Source: Foliamicus sp965115835
GTDB taxonomy: Bacteria; Pseudomonadota; Gammaproteobacteria; Steroidobacterales; Foliamicaceae
NCBI GenBank assembly: GCA_965115835.1
Contig: OZ220471.1
Coordinates: forward strand, 62,001 to 126,000
DNA: 64,000 bases
Direction: 5' to 3'
This document shows, piece by piece, positions 34,479 to 43,485 of this stretch. The first letter of the stretch is position 1, and each line of letters begins with the position of its first letter. The notes under the pieces are model-generated. The model saw nothing but the letters and a program-made list of their open reading frames with translations, made no database searches and was not told where the DNA came from. The position numbers and the translations under genes are program-made.

Positions 34479-34600
34479 CAGCAATTCCCGCTAACGATGC
34501 AGAGTTGTTCGTTCAGGACCGAATACCCAAGCTTGTGACTGTTCAGGCGTTGGACCGGAGCTGATTTTCGAGCATTATCACGCTTGTCGGGAATTGCTGG
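34479..34600 (+). mobile_element. 122-bp MITE-like element, copy 1, with 8-bp target duplication
   Basis: Left end CAGCAATTCCCG (34479-34490) and right end CGGGAATTGCTG (34588-34599) are perfect 12-bp inverted repeats; one extra G closes the right end. Perfect 8-bp direct repeats CGAAGGCT flank it (34471-34478 and 34601-34608). It is about 90% identical over its full length to the copy at 57826-57947, in the same orientation. It has no coding capacity, so it must be moved in trans. It lies in the 407-bp gap between the AllA-like gene and purU; the rest of that gap (34317-34470 and 34609-34723) shows nothing I can identify. Confidence 0.88.
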
Positions 34601-34723
34601 CGAAGGCTTGAGCCTTGCGGCCGTTGCCGCCCGTCCTTGCGGATTCCCGGGCGCCGAGCGTCAGAGGCGATGCTCGAGCGGCGGAAGCCGGCCTGAAGCA
34701 GCCTGCCCGTATCATCTGGCGGG

Positions 34724-35572
34724 CTACCCGAATACCACAGTGCGGCGGCCGTTCATCAGCACGCGCTTTTGCGCGTGGTACTGCACCGCGCGCGCCAGCA
34801 CCACGCGCTCGATGTCCTTGCCCACCATGGCCAGTTCTCCGGGACTCATGCGGTGGGTGACCGGCTGCACATCCTGGGCAATGATGGGGCCGTCGTCCAG
34901 CTGGGGGGTCACATAGTGCGCGGTTGCGCCGATCAGCTTTACTCCGCGCCGGTAGGCCTGGTGGTAGGGTTTGGCGCCCTTGAATCCGGGAAGGAAGGAG
35001 TGGTGGATGTTGATCATGCGGCCGCTCAATCGCTCACACAGGGTGGGTGAAATGATCTGCATGTAACGGGCCAGCACCACGAAGTCGATGTCGTGTTTAT
35101 CGATTTCCTGCACTACCCGCTGCTCTTGCTCCGCCTTGTTGGCCGGGGTAATCGGCAGGTGCAGGTACTCCAGGCTGGCGTTGGCCGCCCTCGCCAGCCC
35201 CTCCCCGTCCGGATGGTTGGAGACGATCACCGGGATTTCCAGCGACAGTTGCCCCAGCCGCACCCGGGTGAGCAGGTCCAGCAGGCAATGCAGGTGTTTC
35301 GACACCATGATCAGCACGCGCGGGCGTTCGTCGGCCTGCGAAAGCTCCCAGCGCATCTGCAATTCCTTTACTTCGGACGCAAACGTGCGCCTGAGCTCGT
35401 CCGCTGCGACGCTTCCGCTGAAATGCACCCGCATGAAGAACCTTTCGCGCGTGGCGTCCTTGTAGGTGTCGCTGTCGAGCACATTGCAGCCGTGCTTCAA
35501 CAGCCAGCGGGTCACGGTGTGAATCAGCCCTGTCCGGTCCGGGCAGGACAGGGCAAGCAGATACTCGGTCAA
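34724..35572 (-). CDS. purU: Formyltetrahydrofolate deformylase
   Basis: Hydrolyses 10-formyl-THF to THF and formate, feeding formate to PurT and balancing one-carbon pools. I place the start at TTG 35572 (282 residues): it follows AGGGA at good spacing, and the reading LTEYLLALSCPDRTGLI is the family N-terminus. The ATG at 35671 would add 33 unrelated residues. An N-terminal ACT domain (about 5-80) is followed by the formyltransferase fold with INIHHSFLPGFKGAKPYHQA and LDDGPIIAQD. It is divergent from lysS. Confidence 0.92.
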   Translation of the reverse strand: MTEYLLALSCPDRTGLIHTVTRWLLKHGCNVLDSDTYKDATRERFFMRVHFSGSVAADELRRTFASEVKELQMRWELSQADERPRVLIMVSKHLHCLLDLLTRVRLGQLSLEIPVIVSNHPDGEGLARAANASLEYLHLPITPANKAEQEQRVVQEIDKHDIDFVVLARYMQIISPTLCERLSGRMINIHHSFLPGFKGAKPYHQAYRRGVKLIGATAHYVTPQLDDGPIIAQDVQPVTHRMSPGELAMVGKDIERVVLARAVQYHAQKRVLMNGRRTVVFG

Positions 35573-35721
35573 GATCGTCCCTGGCGTCTGCGAAGTTGCG
35601 TACAGTTTATGCGCTTTGTGTGCTGTTCGAGCCGGTTTGCCGCTCAAGGCGGGTATGCGGCGGAGAACCATCGGGCATCAGGCAGCGCTTTGTGCGCCAT
35701 GAACGCCGTACAATCCCGCCA

Positions 35722-37236
35722 ATGCCTGCGCCGCCCCACGACGATTCCGCCGGTTTCGCGCCCGAACATCGCCTGATCGCCGAGCGCCGCCGCAAGCTCG
35801 AGGCGCTGCGTGAGAGCGGCTGGGCGTTTCCCAACCGCTATCGTCCGGATGCCAGGGCTGCGTCCCTGCACGCCGAATACGCCGGAGCGGATGCCGAAAC
35901 GCTTGCGAAGCTCGGCCGGGAAGTGCGCGTGGCGGGGCGGCTGATGTCGCAGCGTCGCATGGGACGCCTGAGCTTCGCCGAGATCCAGGACGATACCGGG
36001 CGGCTGCAACTCGTGTTGACCCGCGCCGGGATGGGTGCGGACGCCTATGCGGACACGGCGGCGCTGGATCTGGGCGATATCGTTTGGGCGCGGGGCGTGC
36101 TGATGCGGACGCGAACCGGGGAGCTGAGCGCGGACCTCAGCGAGTTGGCCCTGCTGACCAAGTCGCTGCGCCCGCTGCCGGAGAAGTTTCACGGACTGAG
36201 CGACCGCGAGCAACGCTACCGGCGCCGTTACGTGGACCTGATCGTGAATCGCGGAGTGCGCGCCGTGTTCGACTGTCGCGCCCGCGTGACCTCGGCGCTG
36301 CGGGAGTTTCTGGGCAGCCGGGGCTTCATGGAAGTGGAAACGCCGATCATGCAGTCCATACCCGGCGGCGCCGCCGCACGCCCGTTCGTCACCCGCCATC
36401 ACGCCCTGGGCCGGGACCTGTACCTGCGCGTGGCCCTGGAGTTGCATCTCAAGCGCCTCGTGGTGGGCGGCATGGAACGGGTGTTCGAGATCAACCGCTG
36501 CTTTCGCAACGAAGGCCTCTCCGCCCGGCACAACCCCGAGTTCACCATGCTGGAGGCCTATCAGGCCTACGCGGATTACAACGACTTCATGTTCCTGACC
36601 GAGGAGATGATCCGCGCTGCGGCCGAAGCGGCGCTCGGCGGCACGCGGGTGACTTGCCGGGGCGAAACGTTCGAGTTGGCCGGCGAGTGGCCGCGATTGA
36701 GCATGGAGCAGGCGGTTGCCGGGCACAATCCCGGCATGGACGCCGCCCGCCTGCGTGATCCCGGCTATCTCCTCGAATGGCGGTCGCGGCTCGGAATCGA
36801 GAGCGAACCGCCGGCCAGGGCCGGCTGGGGCCGTTTGCTGGCGGAACTGTTCGACAAGACGGTGGAGCACAAGCTGGCCGGCCCGGTGTTCATCACCGGT
36901 CATCCCGTGGAGATTTCGCCGCTTTCGCGCGCCAGCGACGCCGACCCGGAGGTAACCGACCGCTACGAGCTGTATCTCGCCGGTCACGAGCTGGTCAACG
37001 GTTTTTCGGAACTGAACGATGCCGAAGATCAGGCGCGTCGCTTCCGCGAACAGGCCGCCCTGCGCGAGGGCGGCGACCACGAGGCCATGCGTTATGACGA
37101 GGATTTCATCGCTGCGCTGGAATACGGCCTGCCGCCGACCGCCGGCCTGGGCCTCGGCGTGGATCGCCTGGTCATGTTGCTTGCCGACCAGCCGGCCATC
37201 CGCGATGTTCTGCTGTTTCCCCAGTTGCGGACTTGA
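35722..37236 (+). CDS. lysS: Lysyl-tRNA synthetase, class II
   Basis: Charges tRNA-Lys. It has 504 residues from ATG 35722. An N-terminal OB-fold anticodon-binding domain (about 60-170) is followed by the class II catalytic core: motif 1 in FLGSRGFMEVETPIM, motif 2 FEINRCFRNEGLSARHNPEF, motif 3 GLGLGVDRLVMLL. TACAAT (35709-35714) ends 7 bp before the ATG and no Shine-Dalgarno is seen, a possible leaderless start. It is usually adjacent to prfB; the 3-kb separation marks an insertion. Confidence 0.95.
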   Translation: MPAPPHDDSAGFAPEHRLIAERRRKLEALRESGWAFPNRYRPDARAASLHAEYAGADAETLAKLGREVRVAGRLMSQRRMGRLSFAEIQDDTGRLQLVLTRAGMGADAYADTAALDLGDIVWARGVLMRTRTGELSADLSELALLTKSLRPLPEKFHGLSDREQRYRRRYVDLIVNRGVRAVFDCRARVTSALREFLGSRGFMEVETPIMQSIPGGAAARPFVTRHHALGRDLYLRVALELHLKRLVVGGMERVFEINRCFRNEGLSARHNPEFTMLEAYQAYADYNDFMFLTEEMIRAAAEAALGGTRVTCRGETFELAGEWPRLSMEQAVAGHNPGMDAARLRDPGYLLEWRSRLGIESEPPARAGWGRLLAELFDKTVEHKLAGPVFITGHPVEISPLSRASDADPEVTDRYELYLAGHELVNGFSELNDAEDQARRFREQAALREGGDHEAMRYDEDFIAALEYGLPPTAGLGLGVDRLVMLLADQPAIRDVLLFPQLRT

Positions 37237-37281
37237 TCCTTTCATGAAATCGACCCACCAGACGACCTCGGGAGAACAAGC

Positions 37282-38682
37282 ATGACGGACTGGGCGGCGC
37301 GTGTGCTCAACATCAGGCGGGGCGAGCTGCGTCTGGTATTGCTTGCCGCGCTTTTCTATTTCTGCGTGCTCAGCGGCTATTTCTTCCTGCGGCCGGTGCG
37401 GGACGCCATGGGCGTGGCGCGGGGCATGGGCGAGCTTCGCTGGCTGTTCGTCGTGACTTCCATTTCATCCCTGGCGCTGGTACTGATGTTCGGCGGCGCC
37501 GTTTCGAGGATGGACCGGCGCAAGTTCGTTCCTGTGGGCTATGGCTTCGTCATCGTGTGCCTGCTGGGGTTCTCCGCGCTGTTGTTCACGGACGCGCAAT
37601 CCGGCGGCGGGCTGATCGGCACCGGCGCGGAGACCGCCGTGGCGCGTGGCGTGGGCTACACCTTCTACGTGTGGCTGAGCGCCATCAACCTGTTCATCAA
37701 CAGCCTGTTCTGGGCGTTCATGGTGGACATATTCAATGTCGATCAGGGCAAGCGCGTGTTCGCCTTTATCGGCATCGGAGGAACTCTGGGCGCGCTGGTG
37801 GGCGGCTGGGCCACCAAGTTCATCAGCGGGCTGACCGACTCGGCGTACCTGCCGGTGGGCCTGATGCTGATCGGCGCCAGCTTGTTCGCCGTGGCGATCA
37901 TCCTCATGTTGACCCTGGACCGAGCGGCAGCGCAGTCGAGCCATTCCCGCCCGGGAGCGCCTTTTGCCACTCCCGCAGCGGTCCCCGGCGAGCGGGTCGG
38001 CGGGCGGTTCTTCGACGGCGTCACTGCCGTGAGCACCTCGCCGTACCTGCTGGGCATCGCGTTGTTCATCGTGTTCATGGCCATCTCCAATACCCTGATC
38101 TACTTCACCCAGGCCAACATCGTCCTCGACAGGACCGACACCTTCAGCCAGCGCGTGGACGCTTTCGCGACTTTTGACGCGCTGGCGCAGACGGCGACGC
38201 TGTTCACGCAGATTTTCATAACAACGCGGGTCATTCGCCGCCTGGGGGTTGGCTGGACTCTGGCAATCCTGCCGCTGGTAACGCTGGCCGGGTTTGCGGT
38301 GTTGGCCATCTGGCCCTTGTACGGGGTCATGGTGGTGTTCCAGGCCCTGCATCGCGCCACCCGGTACGCCATTTCGCGCCCCGCCCGCGAGGCGCTGTTC
38401 AGCGTTGTGTCTTCTGCCGAGCGCTACAAGGCCAAGCCCCTGATCGACGTGTTCCTGTACCGCGGCGGCGATCTGGCCGGCGCCGGCATTCAGGCCGTGC
38501 TGGCCGGGCTGGGCAGTCTGGCGCTGATGGTGGCCTCGGTCACGCCATTCGCCGCGGTATGGTGTGCGCTTTCCGTGGCGATGGGCCGCGCGCAAACGCG
38601 GCGCAGCCCAGCCCGGGACGCCGTGGCCGCCTCAAACCCTCCGGTCGATCACGCGGGTGGCCTTCCCACGGGAGCGGGGTAG
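37282..38682 (+). CDS. NTP/NDP-exchange-transporter-like membrane protein (MFS fold)
   Basis: A 466-residue polytopic inner-membrane protein with about 11-12 hydrophobic segments. The opening FYFCVLSGYFFLRPVRDAMG and YKAKPLIDVFLYRGGDLAGA near residue 395 resemble the proteins annotated as NTP/NDP exchange transporters in diverse bacteria, relatives of the ATP:ADP translocases of intracellular species. Whether this one carries nucleotides is not shown. The ATG has a GGAG site upstream and lies 45 bp after lysS, probably one transcript. The last 51 bp overlap the convergent paaK end. Confidence 0.65.
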   Translation: MTDWAARVLNIRRGELRLVLLAALFYFCVLSGYFFLRPVRDAMGVARGMGELRWLFVVTSISSLALVLMFGGAVSRMDRRKFVPVGYGFVIVCLLGFSALLFTDAQSGGGLIGTGAETAVARGVGYTFYVWLSAINLFINSLFWAFMVDIFNVDQGKRVFAFIGIGGTLGALVGGWATKFISGLTDSAYLPVGLMLIGASLFAVAIILMLTLDRAAAQSSHSRPGAPFATPAAVPGERVGGRFFDGVTAVSTSPYLLGIALFIVFMAISNTLIYFTQANIVLDRTDTFSQRVDAFATFDALAQTATLFTQIFITTRVIRRLGVGWTLAILPLVTLAGFAVLAIWPLYGVMVVFQALHRATRYAISRPAREALFSVVSSAERYKAKPLIDVFLYRGGDLAGAGIQAVLAGLGSLALMVASVTPFAAVWCALSVAMGRAQTRRSPARDAVAASNPPVDHAGGLPTGAG

Positions 38683-39966
38683 CGCTCCTTCTTCCCGAAC
38701 CCGCACCTCCGCGGAAATGCCCAGGATGGACTTGATCTTCTGCGCGAGCTCGCCGCTCATGGACATGGCGCTGCGCGGTGTGCCGGGGCGCTGTTCGACA
38801 CTGACGGTCATCAGGTCGAGATTGCCGCGCTTGTCCACTTCGATGAGATAGTGGGGCGCCAGACCGTCCACGCTCAATAACTGCTCCTCGACAGCGGACG
38901 GGAACAGGTTCACGCCGCGGATGATCAGCATGTCGTCGCTGCGGCCGGTGATCCTCGCCATGCGCCGCATGCTGCGTGCGGCGCCCGGAAGCAGTCGGGT
39001 GAGATCGCGCGTACGGTAGCGGATGACCGGCATGGCCTCCTTGGTCAGCGTCGTGAACACCAGTTCGCCCAGTTCGCCGTCGGGCAGTACCGCGCCGGTG
39101 TGCGGGTCGATGATCTCGGGATAGAAGTGGTCTTCCCAGATTGTTGCGCCGTCCTTGCTCTCCAGACACTCCTGGGCCACGCCGGGGCCCATCACCTCCG
39201 ACAGGCCGTAGATATCCACGGCATCCAGGCCCAGGCGGGCTTCCAGCGCCTCACGCATGGACTCGGTCCAAGGTTCGGCGCCGAGTATGCCCACACGTAG
39301 CGCCAGCCTCGCCGGGTCGATGGACTGGCGGACGAGCTCGTCGCCGATGTTGAGCAGATACGAGGGCGTGGCCATGATCACGTCGGGATCGAAGTCCGCG
39401 ATGAGCTGCGCCTGCCTTTCGGTTTGCCCGCCGGACATCGGGATGACCGCGCAGCCCAGGCGCTCGGCGCCGTAGTGCGCGCCCAGTCCTCCGGTGAACA
39501 GGCCATAACCGTAGGACACATGCACCTTGTCGCCGGGTCTTCCGCCAGCCGCATGGATCGAGCGCGCGCAAACCCCCGCCCATGTGTCGATGTCGGCCTG
39601 CGAATACACCACCACGGTGGGCTTGCCGGTGGTGCCGCTGGAGGCGTGGATGCGCGCCAGACGGTCCAGCGGGACGCAGGATAGCCCGAAGGGATAGGTG
39701 TCGCGCAGGTCCGCCTTGGTTGTGAACGGGAACCTGTCCAGATCCTCCAGCGAGCGAAAGTCGTCGGGATGCACGCCGTGCTGTTCGAACTTCCGCCGGT
39801 AGACGGGCGAGTTCGCATGCACATGGCGAAGCGTCTTTTTCAGCCGCCTGATCTGCAACGCGCGGATCTCGTCGATGCCGGCGGTCTCGATCGGCTCGTA
39901 GCCTGTGGTCCCGTTCAAGATGGGGTGCTCGTCGTGCTCCGGGCCATCCCCGGGGAACGAGGACAT
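38632..39966 (-). CDS. paaK: Phenylacetate-CoA ligase
   Basis: AMP-forming ligase making phenylacetyl-CoA, the entry step of the aerobic hybrid phenylacetate pathway. It has 444 residues. Motifs: the P-loop SSGTTGKPTVVVYS near residue 110, DIYGLSEVMGPGV near 245, and the C-terminal GRSDDMLIIRGVNLFPSAVE plus the terminal Lys region GKATRVIDRRV. It is transcribed divergently from paaZ, sharing an AT-rich control region. The end overlaps the convergent transporter gene by 51 bp. Confidence 0.95.
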   Translation of the reverse strand: MSSFPGDGPEHDEHPILNGTTGYEPIETAGIDEIRALQIRRLKKTLRHVHANSPVYRRKFEQHGVHPDDFRSLEDLDRFPFTTKADLRDTYPFGLSCVPLDRLARIHASSGTTGKPTVVVYSQADIDTWAGVCARSIHAAGGRPGDKVHVSYGYGLFTGGLGAHYGAERLGCAVIPMSGGQTERQAQLIADFDPDVIMATPSYLLNIGDELVRQSIDPARLALRVGILGAEPWTESMREALEARLGLDAVDIYGLSEVMGPGVAQECLESKDGATIWEDHFYPEIIDPHTGAVLPDGELGELVFTTLTKEAMPVIRYRTRDLTRLLPGAARSMRRMARITGRSDDMLIIRGVNLFPSAVEEQLLSVDGLAPHYLIEVDKRGNLDLMTVSVEQRPGTPRSAMSMSGELAQKIKSILGISAEVRVREEGALPRSRGKATRVIDRRV

Positions 39967-40020
39967 CCCGCTCTCGGCGAGTCCCGCAAGCCCTCGTTCC
40001 CAACGAGCGCAGGATGTTCC

Positions 40021-40125
40021 TGCTTGCCCAGCGTTTCAATATGATACAGAAATAACCAAAAAATGGATATAGTGAGTTATAATTCTTCCGACATGAAGTC
40101 TGCAAGTGCCGAAGAAGCAAAATCA
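40021..40125 (+). promoter_or_regulatory. AT-rich divergent control region of paaK and paaZ
   Basis: The short region between paaK and the likely paaZ start is sharply AT-rich compared with everything around it. TATAAT at 40078-40083 is a consensus -10 for paaZ, though no -35 is apparent. TGATAC (40042-40047) could be half of a PaaX-type operator, but I see no convincing second half at the expected distance. If TATAAT is used, ATG 40126 has a leader of about 35 nt. Confidence 0.4.
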
Positions 40126-42177
40126 ATGAATAATAAAACAAGTAGTTATGTGTATGGAGAATGGGTTTTCGGGAAAGGAGAAGGAACTCCAATTTATCAT
40201 TCGATAAACGGAAAATGTATCACTTCCACCAGCAGCAGGGGGGTGGACTTTGCTCGGGCACTGGAGTACGGGCGCTCCTCGGGCGGTCCTGCGCTGCGCG
40301 CCATGACGGTTCACGAGCGCGCACTGGCCCTGAAGGCGCTGGCGAAGCGCCTCTTGTCGCGCAAGGACGAGCTCTACCGGATTTCGGCCTTCACCGGCGC
40401 CACCCGGGCCGACAGTCGGGTGGACATCGAAGGCGGCATCGGCACGTTGTTCAGCTTTTCCAGCATCGCCCGGCGCGAATTCGCCAACGAGCCATTCATC
40501 GTGGAGGGCGGGCCGGAGCGCCTGTCCGCCAACAACACCTTCTCCGCCCGTCATATCCTCACGCCGAAGCGTGGCGTATCGCTGCATATCAATGCGTTCA
40601 ACTTTCCCTGCTGGGGGATGCTGGAGAAGATCGCCCCCAGCCTGATCGCAGGGGCGCCGGCGGTGGTCAAGCCGGCTACCGGTTCGGCCTATCTCACCGA
40701 GGCCGTGGTTCGCGAGATCGTCGCCTCGGGGTTGCTCCCGGAGGGAGCGCTGCAACTGATCTGCGGGAGCGCCGGCGATGTGCTCGACCACCTGACCGAG
40801 CAGGATGTGGTGACGTTTACCGGATCGGCGACCACCGGGCGCATGCTCGGGGCGCACCCCAATATCATCGCCAGGAGCATTCCCTTCAACCGGGAGGCGG
40901 ACTCGCTGAATTGCTGCATCCTGGGGGAATCGGTGAGCGCCGCCGATCCGGAGTTCGGGCTCTTCATCGAGGAGGTTGTTCGCGAGATGACTGCCAAGGC
41001 AGGGCAGAAGTGCACCGCCATCCGCCGGATCATGGTTCCGGAGAAGCAGGTCCAACCGGTTGCCGACGCCCTGCTCGCGCGCCTGTCGAAGGTGGGGACG
41101 GGGGATCCGGCGGCGCAAGGCGTACACATGGGGCCGTTGCTCGGCGCCGCACAGGAAGCGGAGGTGCGCGCCAATGTCGACAAGCTGGCCGAAAGCTCCG
41201 AACTGCTTGTGGGCGGCAGCGACGATCTCGAGTTGATTGGCGATGACGCGGTTCCCAACGCCTTCTTTCCGCCCACACTCCTGTATTGCGCCGACCCGCT
41301 TCGCACGGAAGCGCCACATTCCGTGGAAGCCTTCGGCCCGGTGGCCACCCTCATGCCCTACAGCGATCCTGCCGAGGCCGCCCATCTCGCCAGTTGCGGG
41401 CGCGGCAGTCTGGTGGGTTCGGTGTTCACCTGCGATGACGGGGAGGCGGCCGGGATCATTCACGCCGCCGCCGCCTGGCACGGCCGCCTGCTGGTGGTCA
41501 ATCGCGACTGCGCCGCCGAGTCCACCGGCCACGGCTCGCCGCTGCCGATGCTGGTGCATGGTGGGCCGGGCCGCGCCGGCGGCGGGGAGGAACTGGGCGG
41601 CGCGCGTGCGATCAAGCGCTACATGCAGCGCACTTCGGTGCAGGGATCGCCCACCTCGCTCATGGCGATTACCCGGGAGTACCAGCCCGGCGCCCGCACG
41701 TTGCGGGCGGATGTCCACCCGTTTCGCAAGCATTTCGAGGATCTGACCGTGGGCGAGAGCCTCACCACGCACCGGAGGACGGTTACGGAGGCCGACATCG
41801 TCAATTTCGGCTGTCTGACGGGCGATCACTTCTACGCCCACTTCGATGAGCTTGCGGCTCGCGACTCGCTGTTCGGCAAGCGGGTCGCGCACGGCTACTT
41901 CGTGATCTCGGCAGCCGCCGGGCTGTTCGTGGATCCGTCGCCCGGGCCGGTGCTGGCCAACTACGGGCTGGACAAGCTGCGCTTCGTCGAGCCGGTGGGC
42001 GTGGGCGACACGATCAAGGCGCGCATCACTGTAAAGAGGAAAATCGCCAAAGAGCAGCGCCCGGACGAGGATCGGGCTGCTGGCGTTGTGGTCTGGGATG
42101 TCGAGATCATCAACCAGGACGACAACGCGGTGGCGCTGTACGATGTGCTGACCCTGGTTGCGAGGAGAGGGGGATGA
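40063..42177 (+). CDS. paaZ: Bifunctional oxepin-CoA hydrolase / semialdehyde dehydrogenase PaaZ
   Basis: Opens the oxepin-CoA ring and oxidises the resulting semialdehyde. It has an N-terminal aldehyde dehydrogenase domain (about 25-535; VTFTGSATTG, catalytic Cys in KAGQKCTAIRR) and a C-terminal MaoC-type hydratase domain (about 555-700; ADIVNFGCLTGDHFYAHFDE). Length is 704 from ATG 40063. ATG 40126 (MNNKTSSYVYGEWV, 683 residues) aligns best with E. coli PaaZ and follows GAAGAAG, so it is the likelier start. The first 50 or so codons are AT-rich and unlike the rest. The stop overlaps paaA (ATGA). Confidence 0.94.
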   Translation: MDIVSYNSSDMKSASAEEAKSMNNKTSSYVYGEWVFGKGEGTPIYHSINGKCITSTSSRGVDFARALEYGRSSGGPALRAMTVHERALALKALAKRLLSRKDELYRISAFTGATRADSRVDIEGGIGTLFSFSSIARREFANEPFIVEGGPERLSANNTFSARHILTPKRGVSLHINAFNFPCWGMLEKIAPSLIAGAPAVVKPATGSAYLTEAVVREIVASGLLPEGALQLICGSAGDVLDHLTEQDVVTFTGSATTGRMLGAHPNIIARSIPFNREADSLNCCILGESVSAADPEFGLFIEEVVREMTAKAGQKCTAIRRIMVPEKQVQPVADALLARLSKVGTGDPAAQGVHMGPLLGAAQEAEVRANVDKLAESSELLVGGSDDLELIGDDAVPNAFFPPTLLYCADPLRTEAPHSVEAFGPVATLMPYSDPAEAAHLASCGRGSLVGSVFTCDDGEAAGIIHAAAAWHGRLLVVNRDCAAESTGHGSPLPMLVHGGPGRAGGGEELGGARAIKRYMQRTSVQGSPTSLMAITREYQPGARTLRADVHPFRKHFEDLTVGESLTTHRRTVTEADIVNFGCLTGDHFYAHFDELAARDSLFGKRVAHGYFVISAAAGLFVDPSPGPVLANYGLDKLRFVEPVGVGDTIKARITVKRKIAKEQRPDEDRAAGVVVWDVEIINQDDNAVALYDVLTLVARRGG

Positions 42178-43124
42178 CCGAATATCGCCTGAGCCCTGCC
42201 GAACTTCAGGCCGCCTTCCGCAAGCGGGTGGACGAGGAGCGCAAGATCGAGCCTAGGGACTGGATGCCCGAAGCCTATCGCAAGAACCTCATCCGCCAGA
42301 TCTCCCAGCATGCCCACTCGGAGGTTATCGGCATGCAGCCGGAGGGCAACTGGATCACCCGCGCTCCCACCCTCAGGCGCAAGATGATCCTGCTGGCCAA
42401 GGTGCAGGACGAGGGCGGGCACGGGCTTTACCTGTACAGCGCTGCCGAAACCCTCGGCGCCACCCGGGAGGAAATGATCGAGGCGCTGCACGAAGGCCGC
42501 GCCAAATACGCCTCGATCTTCAACTATCCAACGCTCACCTGGGCGGATATCGGGATGATCGGCTGGCTGGTGGACGGGGCGGCGATCGTCAACCAGATCT
42601 CCCTGCAGCGCACCTCGTATGGTCCTTATTCGCGGGCGATGATCCGTATCTGCAAGGAAGAGAGCTTTCATCAGCGCCAGGGCTTCGAAATCCTCATGAC
42701 CCTGGCGGCCGGCAGCGCCGCGCAGAAGGCCATGGCCCAGGATGCGCTCGACCGCTGGTGGTGGCCCACGCTGATGATGTTCGGACCGCACGATTCGGAA
42801 TCGACGCACAGCGCCCGGTCCATGCAGTGGAAGATCAAGCGCAGGAGCAACGACGAACTGCGCCAGGATTTTGTCGATCAGACCGTGCCGCAGGCCGATT
42901 TCCTGGGACTGACCATCCCGGACCCGGAACTGAAGTGGAATCGGGAACGGGGCCATTACGACTTCGGCGAGATCGATTGGGACGAGTTCCAGGCGGTGGT
43001 CTCCGGCAACGGCCGGTGCAACCGGGAACGCCTCGCGCGACACCGGAAGGCCCACGAGGAAGGGGGCTGGGTGCGCGAGGCCATGCGCGCCCGCGAGGAG
43101 AAACGGCGGTCCCGCGCCGCATGA
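42174..43124 (+). CDS. paaA: Phenylacetyl-CoA epoxidase subunit PaaA
   Basis: Catalytic di-iron subunit of the PaaABC(D)E epoxidase. It has 316 residues. Metal-ligand blocks: LLAKVQDEGGHGLYLY (near 75), ICKEESFHQRQGFE (near 160), with RTSYGPYSRAM between. Start ATG 42174 overlaps the paaZ stop. An 82-bp gap follows before paaB. Confidence 0.95.
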   Translation: MTEYRLSPAELQAAFRKRVDEERKIEPRDWMPEAYRKNLIRQISQHAHSEVIGMQPEGNWITRAPTLRRKMILLAKVQDEGGHGLYLYSAAETLGATREEMIEALHEGRAKYASIFNYPTLTWADIGMIGWLVDGAAIVNQISLQRTSYGPYSRAMIRICKEESFHQRQGFEILMTLAAGSAAQKAMAQDALDRWWWPTLMMFGPHDSESTHSARSMQWKIKRRSNDELRQDFVDQTVPQADFLGLTIPDPELKWNRERGHYDFGEIDWDEFQAVVSGNGRCNRERLARHRKAHEEGGWVREAMRAREEKRRSRAA

Positions 43125-43206
43125 GCTCCCGGATCGTCAGGACTTCCAGTCCCCGGTCAAGGGGGCCTTTCGGAAAACCGGCCCTCCGGATGGAGAAAAG
43201 ACCCGT

Positions 43207-43485
43207 ATGAAAATGCCCCTCTACGAAGTCTTCGTGCGCTCCGGGCGCGGCCTGGACCACAAGCATGTGGGCAGCCTGCACGCCGAGGACGGCGCCCAGG
43301 CGCTCAAGTACGCGCGCGACTGCTATACCCGGCGCAGCGAGGGCGTGAGCATCTGGGTGGTCCGCTCCAGCGACATCCTTGCTTCGCAGGAAGAGGATGC
43401 GGCCAGCTTCTTCGATCCTGCGGACGAAAAACCCTATCGCCACGCCACCCACTATCGCCTCCCCGAGGCAATCAGGAACCTGTGA
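43207..43485 (+). CDS. paaB: Phenylacetyl-CoA epoxidase subunit PaaB
   Basis: Small bridging subunit of the epoxidase. It has 92 residues (E. coli 95). YEVFVRSGRGLDHKHVGSLH and YTRRSEGVSIWVVRSSDI are diagnostic. GGAGAAAAG upstream of ATG 43207 gives a good ribosome-binding site. The stop overlaps paaC (GTGA). Confidence 0.94.
   Translation: MKMPLYEVFVRSGRGLDHKHVGSLHAEDGAQALKYARDCYTRRSEGVSIWVVRSSDILASQEEDAASFFDPADEKPYRHATHYRLPEAIRNL

Noticed and set aside
40036..40062. A PaaX operator in the paaK-paaZ gap
   Set aside because: One TGATAC half-site is present, but no matching second half at the spacing known for PaaX, so I list only a general control region.
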